A stretch of DNA of 64,000 bases from an uncultured Prochlorococcus sp. (GCA_902578845.1 CACHEM010000003.1:23958-87957); one strand, 5' to 3'; counted from the stretch's first letter, positions 23,118 to 31,068 are shown. The notes: generated by a model not told the origin, from the letters alone. Program-made: numbers and translations.

Positions 23118-23225
23118 CTAAAAATAAGGTGTATATGGTACTTCTGTTTTTAATGAATCTCCATAGTAACTTTCAGCTGACTTTATCAAGATCCAATAAA
23201 TGAAATTTAGAAATGATTTTTCCAT
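23118..23225 (-). CDS. MEK microprotein, 35 residues
   Basis: ATG 23225 encodes MEKSFLNFIYWILIKSAESY then YGDSLKTEVPYTPYF. The minus-strand ORF at 30052 encodes a similar protein (MEKALVNLFYLLLIRSAQSH, YGESF, EVP), which supports the reading. Confidence 0.55.
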   Translation of the reverse strand: MEKSFLNFIYWILIKSAESYYGDSLKTEVPYTPYF

Positions 23226-23449
23226 AGCAATATCTATACCCTTTCCTAATTCAAATAAGAATTTAAAATAAAAACATCGTAGAAAATACTTAACTGAAGA
23301 GATTTAGATTTTCTTAATTAATTTGTGTTTGTTAGGTTTGTATGAAATGCTACTAAAGCTTGTCTTATCATTTGATTTGGTAATATTGCTTATTGTTTCC
23401 TGTGATTTCAAAAGATATATTAAATGGACAATCTTAATATAAGAAATTT

Positions 23450-23566
23450 ATGAGTACTCAAAAAAGTCAAAGCCATAAAAGACAAGAGCAAAATAATACA
23501 GAATGGTTAGATGAATTAATCAATAAAATTGAAAATATGAAAAATAAAATATCTAGTACTTTTTAA
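23450..23566 (+). CDS. Microprotein, 38 residues (WLD-LIN family)
   Basis: ATG 23450 encodes MSTQKSQSHKRQEQNNTEWL then DELINKIENMKNKISSTF, a paralogue of the 22539 protein. A terminator follows at 23625. Confidence 0.55.
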   Translation: MSTQKSQSHKRQEQNNTEWLDELINKIENMKNKISSTF

Positions 23567-23624
23567 CTAATTACTTCTTCTATCATTTATTCCGTTATTA
23601 AATATTTTAAATAAAACTGTAATT

Positions 23625-23642
23625 AAGCCAGCTGGCTTTTTT
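23625..23642 (+). terminator. Rho-independent terminator
   Basis: AAGCC-AGCT-GGCTT followed by T-rich sequence, 58 bp after the 23450 gene. Confidence 0.6.
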
Positions 23643-23714
23643 AGTAGAGTTACTTATTTTATTTTTGCGAATAGTTATTTAACAATGTTTAAATGAGAAT
23701 CTTTTAAAGCAAGT

Positions 23715-24005
23715 TTATTGTTCATTTTTATTTTTATTGACAATATTTAAATAAATCACATGATGAGGTTCATCCCAAGAAGGATTTATTAAAACAAATT
23801 TCCTTTCCCCGGCGATAACTAAATTGTGGTCAATTTGATGATTGTGAACGTAATATTGCTCCTCTTTTAAATCATCTGGAGGAGATATAGCTACCCCAGA
23901 ATGGATCACAACATCAGAACCATTAGAAGTTTCTATGCCTGCATCGAAGAATGTTACTTTTGGAGTCTCTCTAAAAACATTTATTGGGGAAAATCTTAAT
24001 TTCAT
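23715..24005 (-). pseudogene. Truncated copy of the cupin-like gene
   Basis: The first ~85 codons match the cupin-like protein at 16866 (FRETPKVTFFDAG, YYVHNHQIDHNLVI, WDEPHHVIYLN) and then diverge into a 9-residue Asn/Lys tail. The C-terminal half of the cupin and the following LOG gene are missing. It still has an intact start, so a short product could be made, but the fold would be incomplete. Confidence 0.65.
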
Positions 24006-24084
24006 TGTCCTAACTCCCTTTTAGAAAATTTTTAAATACTAATAAAAATTTATTTACTTTTAAAAAAAAGCTATTTTTTGATTT

Positions 24085-24231
24085 TTAATTGCAACAAACT
24101 AAGCAATCTTCTTGATTTGGATAATCTATATATTCTTTATTTACAGTTTCTTCTAAAAAATCTACTTTCTTAAGATAATCAAGATCTTGTAATTCTTTGT
24201 TTGGAACCGTGAACTGAGTTTGTAGTTTCAT
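24085..24231 (-). CDS. Microprotein, 48 residues, paralogue of 17457
   Basis: ATG 24231 encodes MKLQTQFTVPNKELQDLDYL and ends EYIDYPNQEDCLVCCN. The first Cys of the family ending has become Tyr. Part of the duplicated block. Confidence 0.62.
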   Translation of the reverse strand: MKLQTQFTVPNKELQDLDYLKKVDFLEETVNKEYIDYPNQEDCLVCCN

Positions 24232-24246
24232 TTTTCATACTCCTAA

Positions 24247-24348
24247 TTAATACTGTTTCTTGAATCCAATCCAAGTTTGAGAAAACCTTAATCCCAGATA
24301 AGAAATTAAAATTGTCCAAAATAAAATTTCTATACCTAAATTAGTCAT
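24247..24348 (-). CDS. MTNL-type membrane microprotein, 33 residues, paralogue of 17617
   Basis: ATG 24348 with GGAGGAAAAGCAA encodes MTNLGIEILFWTILISYLGL then RFSQTWIGFKKQY. The copy is intact and differs at only six residues by eye. Confidence 0.65.
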   Translation of the reverse strand: MTNLGIEILFWTILISYLGLRFSQTWIGFKKQY

Positions 24349-24379
24349 TTGCTTTTCCTCCTCTCTATCTGATTATTCT

Positions 24380-24410
24380 TTAGTACGGGTATTAAGTAAA
24401 AATCAAGCGT
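24380..24410 (-). promoter_or_regulatory. Microprotein leader motif, duplicated copy
   Basis: On the minus strand ACGCTTGATTTTTACTTAAT then ACCCGTACTAA. It aligns with 17750-17782 and differs in the GATATC part. Confidence 0.45.
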
Positions 24411-24433
24411 AAGAATACCTAAAAGTTAAAGTT

Positions 24434-24586
24434 TTAATCAAAAAAAATCTTGCAATGATTCTTACTCAGATGTTCTGCACATTCGTTATTCCAATGAGCT
24501 TCAATTTCTTTCAGCTTTATGTCATATGAAAGGTCTTTTTTATCAAAATTAATTTCTTGGATAGTAAATGTGTCATTTAGAGCCAT
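24434..24586 (-). CDS. Microprotein, 50 residues, paralogue of 17805
   Basis: ATG 24586 encodes MALNDTFTIQEINFDKKDLS and ends ECAEHLSKNHCKIFFD. Pro of the family ending is Leu and the last Cys is Phe. The upstream frame contains a stop, which fixes the start for both copies. From here to 24858 only the TTGTACGGATTAAGGATC element (24670-24687) is recognised. Confidence 0.6.
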   Translation of the reverse strand: MALNDTFTIQEINFDKKDLSYDIKLKEIEAHWNNECAEHLSKNHCKIFFD

Positions 24587-24858
24587 AAGACTTATCCTTT
24601 GACTACACCAATGTTCTAATTCATTTGAATAGTAAATTTCAAGTTGTATGTGTGGTTAAAGGAACAAAATTGTACGGATTAAGGATCAAAAAACTCTCAA
24701 ACTAAAAATATTTATCAAGAAAATATCTTGAAAAAAGATATTTCAAGTTTAAAAAATTTAATTATTAATCTATAATACCTTAATTTATTTTTTGGATATA
24801 GAAGTCAAATATATGCAAAATTAGTATTTTATATTTAAATAAATTAAAACTTAAAAGT

Positions 24859-25254
24859 TTGGCATTTTATAATTTTTTGAAAAAAAATAATCAACAAATA
24901 CTTAGATTCATTGTATCTGGATTGATTGCATCAACTTTTAATTTTTTGTCCTATAGATCTTTGTATTTGATTTTTAACAATATATTATTTGCTTCTATAT
25001 CTGGTTATTTTACAGGCATATTAGTTTCATTTATTTTTGCAAAATTATGGGTTTTCAAAAATAGTAAAAATCAACCTTTAGTAAAATCTTTATCTTTATT
25101 TTTCTTGATCTACTTTTTGGGAGGAATAGAAATGTCATTAATAATTTTATTTATTAATCAATTAATAGATAATTATAAAATCGCCTGGGTAGTCGGCGCT
25201 TTGATTGGATCAATAAATAATTATTTAGGATCTAAATACCTTTCATTTAAGTAA
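24859..25254 (+). CDS. GtrA-like membrane protein
   Basis: TTG 24859 starts a 131-residue protein with four membrane spans and GtrA-family features (RFIVSGLIASTFNFLSYR; FAKLWVFKN; GALIGSINNYLGSKYLSFK). GtrA proteins are thought to help move polyprenyl-linked sugars across the membrane. It stands before convergent glycosyltransferase genes, which fits cell-surface glycan work. Confidence 0.8.
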   Translation: MAFYNFLKKNNQQILRFIVSGLIASTFNFLSYRSLYLIFNNILFASISGYFTGILVSFIFAKLWVFKNSKNQPLVKSLSLFFLIYFLGGIEMSLIILFINQLIDNYKIAWVVGALIGSINNYLGSKYLSFK

Positions 25255-25352
25255 TAAATTTTTATTAAAAAAATTATTTTAGATTATCTTTCTTAAAATA
25301 AATTTTTATAAATTAAGAATTTATTCAAAATAACATCAAGAAATAATTAATT

Positions 25353-26462
25353 TTAAATATCTGAAATTAAATAAATTAGGCATACTTTGAGAAGTTTCAA
25401 GCCATCAATCCACCGTGAGATATTAGGAGCCCCTGACTTTCTAGCATAGTATCTTACTGGATAATTGAGTATTTTTATGTTGTTATTAGCTGCTTCAAAA
25501 ATAATTGTAAAATCACCAAATGGATCAGATTTAGAATCCCAACTTCCATTTTCTTTCATAAGATTAAAAAACTTCCTTGAAAATACTTTTGTGCCACAAA
25601 GTGAATCAGATACTGGCTTATTAATAAGGGTTGATATCAATATTGCAAAACATCTATTGCCAATATAATTAGCCCATCTCATTGCATTTTTTTCCATTGG
25701 GAAAGTTGTCCGTGAGCAATTAATTAATATATTTTCATTTTTCATTGACTCTTTTATTGCCGCAATACTGTCATCAATATCTACAGTAAAATCACTATCT
25801 ACTATCGCTAATGTCTCTCCTGAGGAAATATTACAACCCTCTACGACAGCATTCTTCTTACCCTTTCCACTCTGCTTTAAAAGAAAAATTTTGAAAGAAT
25901 CAGAGAAACTTGATTTTAAATCTTCTAGCATAGAAAAAGTATTGTCCTTGCTGTTACCTTCAATTAAAATAATTTCAATTTTATTAGACAATTTTTTGAA
26001 TTTCTTTAGTGCTCTCATGAAAAGCTTCTTATTACCCTCTTCATTTCTTGCAGGGATAATTATTGAAATTAATTGATCAGAATTATTTTCAATATATTTA
26101 TAAAAAGTTATCTCTAACTCATATGCAAAATGTTTAATTATTGGTAATTTACGAAAAATGTTTTTTAGTTTTTCTGGAATTCTTTGTGTTGGTAGAGGAG
26201 TTAATTTTTTTGCTTTCCATCTGATAGATCTGTAGTTATAAATTTCTGCTAAAGATTCGATATCACATAATGTAATTCTTGGAATATTAGTTGTTTCCTT
26301 GAAAATTCTAGAATCTAATCTTAACCATCTTGTTATTGGTTCCCAAGTATTACCTCTAACTTTAATAGAAATAAATTGGTTTTTATCTTTAAATAATTGG
26401 TGTAGTTGATTATTTGTTAAATTCCATGTATTGAAAGACCGCATTAAACTATATAACTTCAA
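25353..26462 (-). CDS. Glycosyltransferase family 2
   Basis: The 369-residue protein starts at TTG 26462, or at ATG 26444 (MRSFNTWNL). A GT-A domain begins near residue 130 with ISIIIPARNEEGN, followed by IEGNSKDNT, GKGKKNAVVEG and the DxD region AIVDSDFTVD. The ~125-residue N-terminal part (KVRGNTWEPITRWLRLDSRI) is unusual for simple GT2 enzymes. It lies 23 bp after the PMT-type gene and is probably co-transcribed. Expected donor: a nucleotide sugar; acceptor perhaps polyprenyl phosphate. Confidence 0.78.
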   Translation of the reverse strand: MKLYSLMRSFNTWNLTNNQLHQLFKDKNQFISIKVRGNTWEPITRWLRLDSRIFKETTNIPRITLCDIESLAEIYNYRSIRWKAKKLTPLPTQRIPEKLKNIFRKLPIIKHFAYELEITFYKYIENNSDQLISIIIPARNEEGNKKLFMRALKKFKKLSNKIEIILIEGNSKDNTFSMLEDLKSSFSDSFKIFLLKQSGKGKKNAVVEGCNISSGETLAIVDSDFTVDIDDSIAAIKESMKNENILINCSRTTFPMEKNAMRWANYIGNRCFAILISTLINKPVSDSLCGTKVFSRKFFNLMKENGSWDSKSDPFGDFTIIFEAANNNIKILNYPVRYYARKSGAPNISRWIDGLKLLKVCLIYLISDI

Positions 26463-26485
26463 GAATAAGTTTTATTATAGCTAGA

Positions 26486-28039
26486 TCATCTTTTTAAAAT
26501 TAATTTCCAAGGTTTTAAAGTATCATTTTTATATAAAATTTCGTATGAATTATCGTTGATTCTCTTATCCGAAAAATCGCTAAACCAAGCTAAATCTCCT
26601 GGATTTAAATCACTAATGTTATTAATACCCTCTCCAAGTTTAGGAGTAAATATTGAAATTTTGATGATTTTTGAGTGTGACTCTGCGTTTGTTATCCCAC
26701 TTTTGTCAACTTTGATATTTTTATTTTTGACAATATCAAGAGATGAAACGTGTTCCATCGTTTCTCTTAACTCTCTTGATCTATCAGTAAATAATCCTGA
26801 TCCAAGTAGAAATGAAGTAAGTAGATAAGGACCAATTATTAAAATTATTAAAACATTTTTGAAATTAGTTTTATTATTTAGAAATGTCCAACTTACTCCA
26901 AATAAAATAAATCCTGCAAAGAGATATGTATTTTCTTTAAGGTTAAGACTAGTAATATTCTTCAAGAAAAAATAGTATAAGAAAGATATGGAAATTAAAG
27001 ATAGTGGAATTATCTTTGAGGTTATAAATATAAAAATTGACTTATAAAGTCTAGAATGAAATAAATATTTGATACCTAAAAAACTATTTAGAGTAATTAT
27101 TGAGGATATTTGTAAGGGGTAGTAAGGCGTTTTTGTAGAAAAAAGGCTTATTATAAAAATGAAAGTTAAAGGAAAAAAAGTTAGAATAAGTTTCTGGTCT
27201 TTATTTTCTGATCTATGAAATATTATTCCAATGATTGAGAAAATACTCCATGGTAAGAATGTTGTTGGGATGTTCCAAAAATAATAATAGAAAGGATTAG
27301 TAAAGTTATTTTTCTTTGAGAGATTAGTGAATTTTTCAAATAAATGGAAAATTATATTCTGATTTAAATATGGATCTATAGATATAGTCCAAATTAAATA
27401 AGGGATAAAACCTATTAGTAATCCCAACCAGAAAAATTTTGTTAGTAAAAAGTTTTTTTTGATATACAAATATGGCAATAAAGATATTAGAGGTGCAGCA
27501 ACTAAAAAAGTCTTCAACATAAAAGCTAAACCAATCCAAATTCCAAAAAGTAATATATAGAGTTTATTATTTCTACTTTTAATCTTTGCTAGTGAAAATA
27601 TCCCAATAGTTACTAAACTGGAGAAAATAATATCTTGCGTAGCCAAGTGTGAATAGTCAAACCATAAATATGTAGTAGAAAGTATTAGAGGAGATACAAA
27701 TGCATATTTTTTATCAATTAATTCTTGATGCAATTTATAAGTTACAAATAACATTACTATTGCAGCAATAGTTGTTGGTAAATATGCCCAAAATATATTT
27801 CTCCCAAAGATATCTTGGGATTTCGCGATTAAAAATTGCAATCCTATTGTTCTGTCCAATATGTATTCGTCAAACCACAAAGGTATAGTCCAATTACCCT
27901 TATCTAGTATCCACCTTGCTTGAAGGACGTAAAACCCCTCATCATGTCCTATATAACTTCTTTTACCAAAATAAAAAATGATAGGAATAAAAATAAATAA
28001 CTTAAAAAAAATCTTGAGTTTTAGGATTATATTGATCAT
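26486..28039 (-). CDS. PMT/ArnT-type membrane glycosyltransferase
   Basis: This 517-residue protein has about 11-12 membrane spans. The first luminal loop contains GHDEGFYVLQARW, the acidic DE motif of dolichyl-phosphate-mannose-type (GT39/GT83) enzymes. A ~90-residue soluble C-terminal domain follows the last span. It would transfer a polyprenyl-linked sugar to a periplasmic acceptor, plausibly supplied by the GT2 and GtrA proteins next to it. Confidence 0.8.
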   Translation of the reverse strand: MINIILKLKIFFKLFIFIPIIFYFGKRSYIGHDEGFYVLQARWILDKGNWTIPLWFDEYILDRTIGLQFLIAKSQDIFGRNIFWAYLPTTIAAIVMLFVTYKLHQELIDKKYAFVSPLILSTTYLWFDYSHLATQDIIFSSLVTIGIFSLAKIKSRNNKLYILLFGIWIGLAFMLKTFLVAAPLISLLPYLYIKKNFLLTKFFWLGLLIGFIPYLIWTISIDPYLNQNIIFHLFEKFTNLSKKNNFTNPFYYYFWNIPTTFLPWSIFSIIGIIFHRSENKDQKLILTFFPLTFIFIISLFSTKTPYYPLQISSIITLNSFLGIKYLFHSRLYKSIFIFITSKIIPLSLISISFLYYFFLKNITSLNLKENTYLFAGFILFGVSWTFLNNKTNFKNVLIILIIGPYLLTSFLLGSGLFTDRSRELRETMEHVSSLDIVKNKNIKVDKSGITNAESHSKIIKISIFTPKLGEGINNISDLNPGDLAWFSDFSDKRINDNSYEILYKNDTLKPWKLILKR

Positions 28040-28443
28040 TTTTTCTCAGCTTATATTAATTATTGAGTTAATTGTAATTTAACAAACTACTTATGTTTGC
28101 CTCCAGCCTTGAGCTAAAAAGATTTTCTATTCTTATCTAGCTTAATCAATCTTGAGTTCTTTTTTCCTAGTCATAAATGGAGGTTGTTGTTCAAATAAAC
28201 CAGTAATTCAAGCAAAATTAATTAACATATATTCAAAGAATTTATCTTTACTATGCTTATTTTTATAGGATCTTTTTAATTTGAGATATTAGAATTAACT
28301 AACCAATATTCTTCATTCTTCTAATCTATCTGAGTAATCTCTTAAAAATATACTCCTCTTTTGAGGTGAAATTAATTGTTGATATTCTCTACAAAAATCA
28401 AGAAATTTATCTTAGAAATCTTTTATTGAAGAAGATATAAAAA
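28040..28443. other. 404-bp gap with a possible gene remnant
   Basis: The minus strand at about 28313-28400 reads FLDFCREYQQLISPQKRSIF then LRDYSDRLEE with no start codon, and an in-frame TAA lies just upstream. This may be the 3' end of a decayed gene. Nothing else is recognised. Confidence 0.3.
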
Positions 28444-28539
28444 TTAGCGTTTCATTTTAAAAGTAAAGTATGCAAACCCACCAAGCAATAAAAGACTCAC
28501 AACCCCATAAGTAATTGCTATGCCGTACATGTAAGTCAT
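28444..28539 (-). CDS. Small membrane protein, 31 residues
   Basis: ATG 28539 overlaps the stop of the upstream gene (ATGA). One span (AITYGVVSLLLLGGFAYFTF) and a basic tail. Third gene of a tight operon from 28789. Confidence 0.6.
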   Translation of the reverse strand: MTYMYGIAITYGVVSLLLLGGFAYFTFKMKR

Positions 28540-28676
28540 TTATTTATAAAGACATAAGCAGAATATAAATAAACTAAGAAAACTCCAATAGCTATGGAAC
28601 TTCCATAAATAAGAAAGTTCCAAAATCTATATAATTTAGGTTTTTTAAATTCTTTTTCTTCATCTTTAGTAATCAT
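28536..28676 (-). CDS. Small membrane protein, 46 residues
   Basis: ATG 28676 overlaps the upstream stop (ATGA). A charged N-terminus (MITKDEEKEFKKPKLYRFWN) precedes one span. Middle gene of the overlapping trio; function unknown. Confidence 0.6.
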   Translation of the reverse strand: MITKDEEKEFKKPKLYRFWNFLIYGSSIAIGVFLVYLYSAYVFINK

Positions 28677-28789
28677 TTATTTTCTTTTTCTTTTCTGGCA
28701 GCATTACCTTTTGCTCTTAATACCAAAGTTATCGTAAGGGCAGCGCTTAATATCACAGCATCAATTAAAAGGTGCGGGGAAATATTCAT
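28673..28789 (-). CDS. Small membrane protein, 38 residues
   Basis: ATG 28789 encodes MNISPHLLIDAVILSAALTI then TLVLRAKGNAARKEKENK: one span and a basic, charged tail. First gene of the overlapping trio. Confidence 0.6.
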   Translation of the reverse strand: MNISPHLLIDAVILSAALTITLVLRAKGNAARKEKENK

Positions 28790-28855
28790 TAGCTGAAAAG
28801 AGAAATAATAAGAGTCATTATCTTTTCATCAATAAATCTTTTAAACATTAAAAAA

Positions 28856-28895
28856 GAGGGGTTTATCCCACTCAGTTTAGATCGACTGTCAATCA
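28856..28895 (+). repeat. Dispersed hairpin-palindrome element, copy 9
   Basis: GAGGGG-TTTAT-CCCACTC followed by TTTAGATCGACTGTCAATCA, the consensus palindrome. It lies 3' of the minus-strand gene ending at 28941 and about 65 bp before the trio at 28789. Confidence 0.65.
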
Positions 28896-28940
28896 AAGTC
28901 TATTTTATCTTTTTAGCTTCTCTAAAAAACATTATTTTAT

Positions 28941-29096
28941 TTAGCCAGAGCAAGAGAAGGCGCTTGTAATAATATTTTTAAAAATTGGTGCTTGACCCAA
29001 GGCATACAAAAAGAAAGTTGATGATGCAAGAGTAATAGCTATTTTAGAAGCCCTATTAACTTTCAAATTTGAGACTTTTGCAAATGCAGAGTTCAT
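28941..29096 (-). CDS. Small membrane protein, 51 residues
   Basis: I use ATG 29096 (MNSAFAKVSNLKVNRASKIA); a TTG at 29162 would add 22 residues with a poorly spaced ribosome-binding site. One span (ITLASSTFFLYALG) follows. Directly downstream of the 29172 gene. Confidence 0.5.
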   Translation of the reverse strand: MNSAFAKVSNLKVNRASKIAITLASSTFFLYALGQAPIFKNIITSAFSCSG

Positions 29097-29171
29097 TTGT
29101 TTTTGATTTTTTGATTTTATAATAGCTGCAAAAATTACATATTCAGCATCAATATTTACCAAAGAATAATT

Positions 29172-29375
29172 TTATTGCTCCTTTTTCTCAGCTTGCATTT
29201 TTACTAGCTCAAATTCTTTTTTAGAAACTATTCTGATTTTGTATGCTGGATATCTTGTCTTCCACCATTTATTGATCGAAATAGATATTCCTTCATAATT
29301 TTGGGTACAAATATTGACCCATAGAATCTTAGTTTCAACTTCTTTGAAGAATTCCCAACTTGTAGGTGAAGCCAT
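29172..29375 (-). CDS. Hypothetical 67-residue protein
   Basis: ATG 29375 encodes a soluble protein rich in Trp and Lys (MASPTSWEFFKEVETKILWV; SINKWWKTRYPAYKIRIVSK). No family recognised. Between it and 29697 (321 bp) only a GGCCC-AAAATT-GGGCC hairpin (29591-29606) is notable. Confidence 0.55.
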   Translation of the reverse strand: MASPTSWEFFKEVETKILWVNICTQNYEGISISINKWWKTRYPAYKIRIVSKKEFELVKMQAEKKEQ

Positions 29376-29588
29376 TAAAAATCGCCAATGAAAAAATTCA
29401 ATAAATTATGGGAAATGGCCCATAAGCTAAAACTTTTGTTTTTTAATAAGAGGATTTAGTTGAAGATATAGAGTTTTCATTAAATGGTAATAAAAACTTT
29501 AAACAAAAGATTTACATCACTTTAGCCTTCTAGGAAAGTATTACTTTAATTTTATAATGGGTTTCAAAAAAAATATCTAGGGAAAGAA

Positions 29589-29607
29589 GGGGCCCAAAAT
29601 TGGGCCT
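29589..29607 (-). terminator. GC-rich hairpin, likely terminator of the 29697 gene
   Basis: GAGGCCC-AATT-TTGGGCC-type stem on the minus strand, about 90 bp downstream of the 29697 gene, followed by CCTTCTTTCCC rather than a pure T-run. Confidence 0.4.
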
Positions 29608-29696
29608 CTTGGTGAAACTCTTCCAAAGAAACACCATTAAAATCTTACTCTGAAAGTTGCAAAGTTAAACAAATTAACAAAATCAAGATTAACAAT

Positions 29697-29906
29697 TTAT
29701 GCGGCCTTTTTAAAAGGGTTCATATTCCTTAAAAAGTTATTACTTTCGCGGGTACTCATTTTTCTATATCTTTGATTTATATCCAGGATATACTTTCTAG
29801 CTTTCTTATCACTTTCAATTTTCTTGTTTCGAAGACGTAAAGCCCTTAAATCTTCTATGGACATGAGGCCATCATCTTCATTGAAATTTAAATGATCAAA
29901 TTGCAT
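29697..29906 (-). CDS. Basic hypothetical protein, 69 residues
   Basis: ATG 29906 encodes MQFDHLNFNEDDGLMSIEDL then an Arg/Lys-rich helix (RALRLRNKKIESDKKARKYI). It could bind nucleic acid, which is only inferred from charge. Confidence 0.55.
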   Translation of the reverse strand: MQFDHLNFNEDDGLMSIEDLRALRLRNKKIESDKKARKYILDINQRYRKMSTRESNNFLRNMNPFKKAA

Positions 29907-30051
29907 CAGTTTCAGAAATTAAGTTTCTTCTTTAAGTGCAAGATTAACAACCTTATTTTTATTTGCAATAGAGATAATTAACCAACTTAACTCAAATTAG
30001 TTATTCAATTTTGAGAAAGCTATGAATTTAAGTATTAAAAACTTTATAAAA

Positions 30052-30171
30052 TCAAGAAAAACCTTTGATTGAATTAGATGGAACTTCTATAGATACAAAT
30101 GATTCTCCATAATGAGATTGGGCTGATCTTATCAGTAACAAGTAAAATAAATTTACTAAAGCTTTCTCCAC
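30052..30171 (-). CDS. MEK microprotein, 39 residues, GTG start
   Basis: GTG 30171 encodes MEKALVNLFYLLLIRSAQSH then YGESFVSIEVPSNSIKGFS, a paralogue of the ATG-started protein at 23118. Its start region (30166-30182) recurs as a perfect 17-bp inverted copy at 30321-30337. Confidence 0.5.
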   Translation of the reverse strand: MEKALVNLFYLLLIRSAQSHYGESFVSIEVPSNSIKGFS

Positions 30172-30337
30172 GAGGATTTAGTAACTAATTTAGATAAACT
30201 CATCATTTTTGTAATAGCAATATACAAAATAAATTTATTACGCAATCAAGATATATGGCTTATAAAGCATATTTGAATGTTTATTAAGAAAAATTCGCAC
30301 TCTCAGACTTTAGGCGGCGGACTAAATCCTCGTGGAG
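30166..30337. repeat. Perfect 17-bp inverted repeat, arms 138 bp apart
   Basis: CTCCACGAGGATTTAGT (30166-30182) and ACTAAATCCTCGTGGAG (30321-30337). Each arm contains the GTG start region of a divergently placed frame. The plus-strand arm opens a 28-codon frame (MEYWTLARSIFFIRKIALQG) resembling the MEK family. No other gene is seen between 30172 and 30509. Confidence 0.6.
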
Positions 30338-30509
30338 TATTGGACTTTAGCTCGCTCTATTTTTTTCATAAGAAAAATAGCACTGCAAGGTAACAAGATT
30401 ACCAGTCATCATATCTAATCCTGCATAAGCATTTATTGGTTAATTGATTAAGATTATCTGGGCGGATGTTGGTATTGTATAATTATGCTACAAAACTTTA
30501 GTTCTATCA

Positions 30510-30605
30510 ATGGATTCAGTATTTTTGCTCATTGATATAATAATTCTCGGAATAATATTATTATTGATGCCTGAAGAATATTTTAATTTTGAAAAAAATA
30601 ATTAA
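30510..30605 (+). CDS. Small membrane protein, 31 residues
   Basis: ATG 30510 encodes MDSVFLLIDIIILGIILLLM then PEEYFNFEKNN. Its stop overlaps the next gene. First of three overlapping genes. Confidence 0.5.
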   Translation: MDSVFLLIDIIILGIILLLMPEEYFNFEKNN

Positions 30606-30684
30606 ATTTTTTAAACTACTTAAAAGAAGAATTGATATTCTCAATGCAGAGACTGAATTAAAATTTATTTTGGAAAATAAATAA
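30589..30684 (+). CDS. Basic microprotein, 31 residues, TTG start
   Basis: TTG 30589 lies inside the end of the previous gene; the product MKKIIKFFKLLKRRIDILNA then ETELKFILENK is amphipathic and basic. Its stop overlaps the next ATG (TAATG). Confidence 0.45.
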   Translation: MKKIIKFFKLLKRRIDILNAETELKFILENK

Positions 30685-30830
30685 TGGGATTCCCACATTG
30701 CCCTATTTGTGTAGTTCTAGCATTTGTTACACTTTTAATAGGAGTTACTCGTAGTTATATGTTTTATATTCTTATTAGGGATTTTGTGAGAGCAGAATCT
30801 AATTTTAAATTGAAGTTTAGTTTCTATTAA
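30684..30830 (+). CDS. Small membrane protein, 48 residues
   Basis: ATG 30684 overlaps the previous stop. A CPIC motif stands at the start of the span (MGFPHCPICVVLAFVTLLIG) and a basic tail follows. A C-x2-C beside a membrane helix could bind metal or haem; untested. Confidence 0.5.
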   Translation: MGFPHCPICVVLAFVTLLIGVTRSYMFYILIRDFVRAESNFKLKFSFY

Positions 30831-30834
30831 TTGT

Positions 30835-30966
30835 TGACATCTAAGTATAAATACTTTATAAATATATTGTAGTGAATACTACAAAATCGTCCGATCTACC
30901 ATCTGATAGACCGCAGTACGTCTCAAGCCATAGGACGGGGACTTGAGCAAGTTCAGGAGCTGCATC
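30835..30966 (+). ncRNA. Structured leader of the YRG microprotein gene
   Basis: TTGACATCTAAGTATAAATA offers a promoter-like start. The GC-richer leader that follows forms a CTCAAG (30922-30927) / CTTGAG (30942-30947) hairpin with a G-rich loop (ACGGGG), and ends CAGGAGCTGCATC before the ATG. Its base composition stands out from the AT-rich surroundings, suggesting a conserved cis-acting RNA. Confidence 0.4.
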
Positions 30967-31068
30967 ATGGTAAACATGTATTTCAATGGAAAGTCATTCG
31001 TATATTGTAGAAAACAAGAAGAAAAGGTAATAAAGCTTATTTATAGAGGATCTATTTACTTGAAATAA
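30967..31068 (+). CDS. YRG-x-Y microprotein, 33 residues (DUF4278-like end)
   Basis: ATG 30967 preceded by AGGAG encodes MVNMYFNGKSFVYCRKQEEK then VIKLIYRGSIYLK. The L-x-YRG-x-Y ending resembles the cyanobacterial DUF4278 motif; the rest is too short for certainty. Confidence 0.5.
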   Translation: MVNMYFNGKSFVYCRKQEEKVIKLIYRGSIYLK

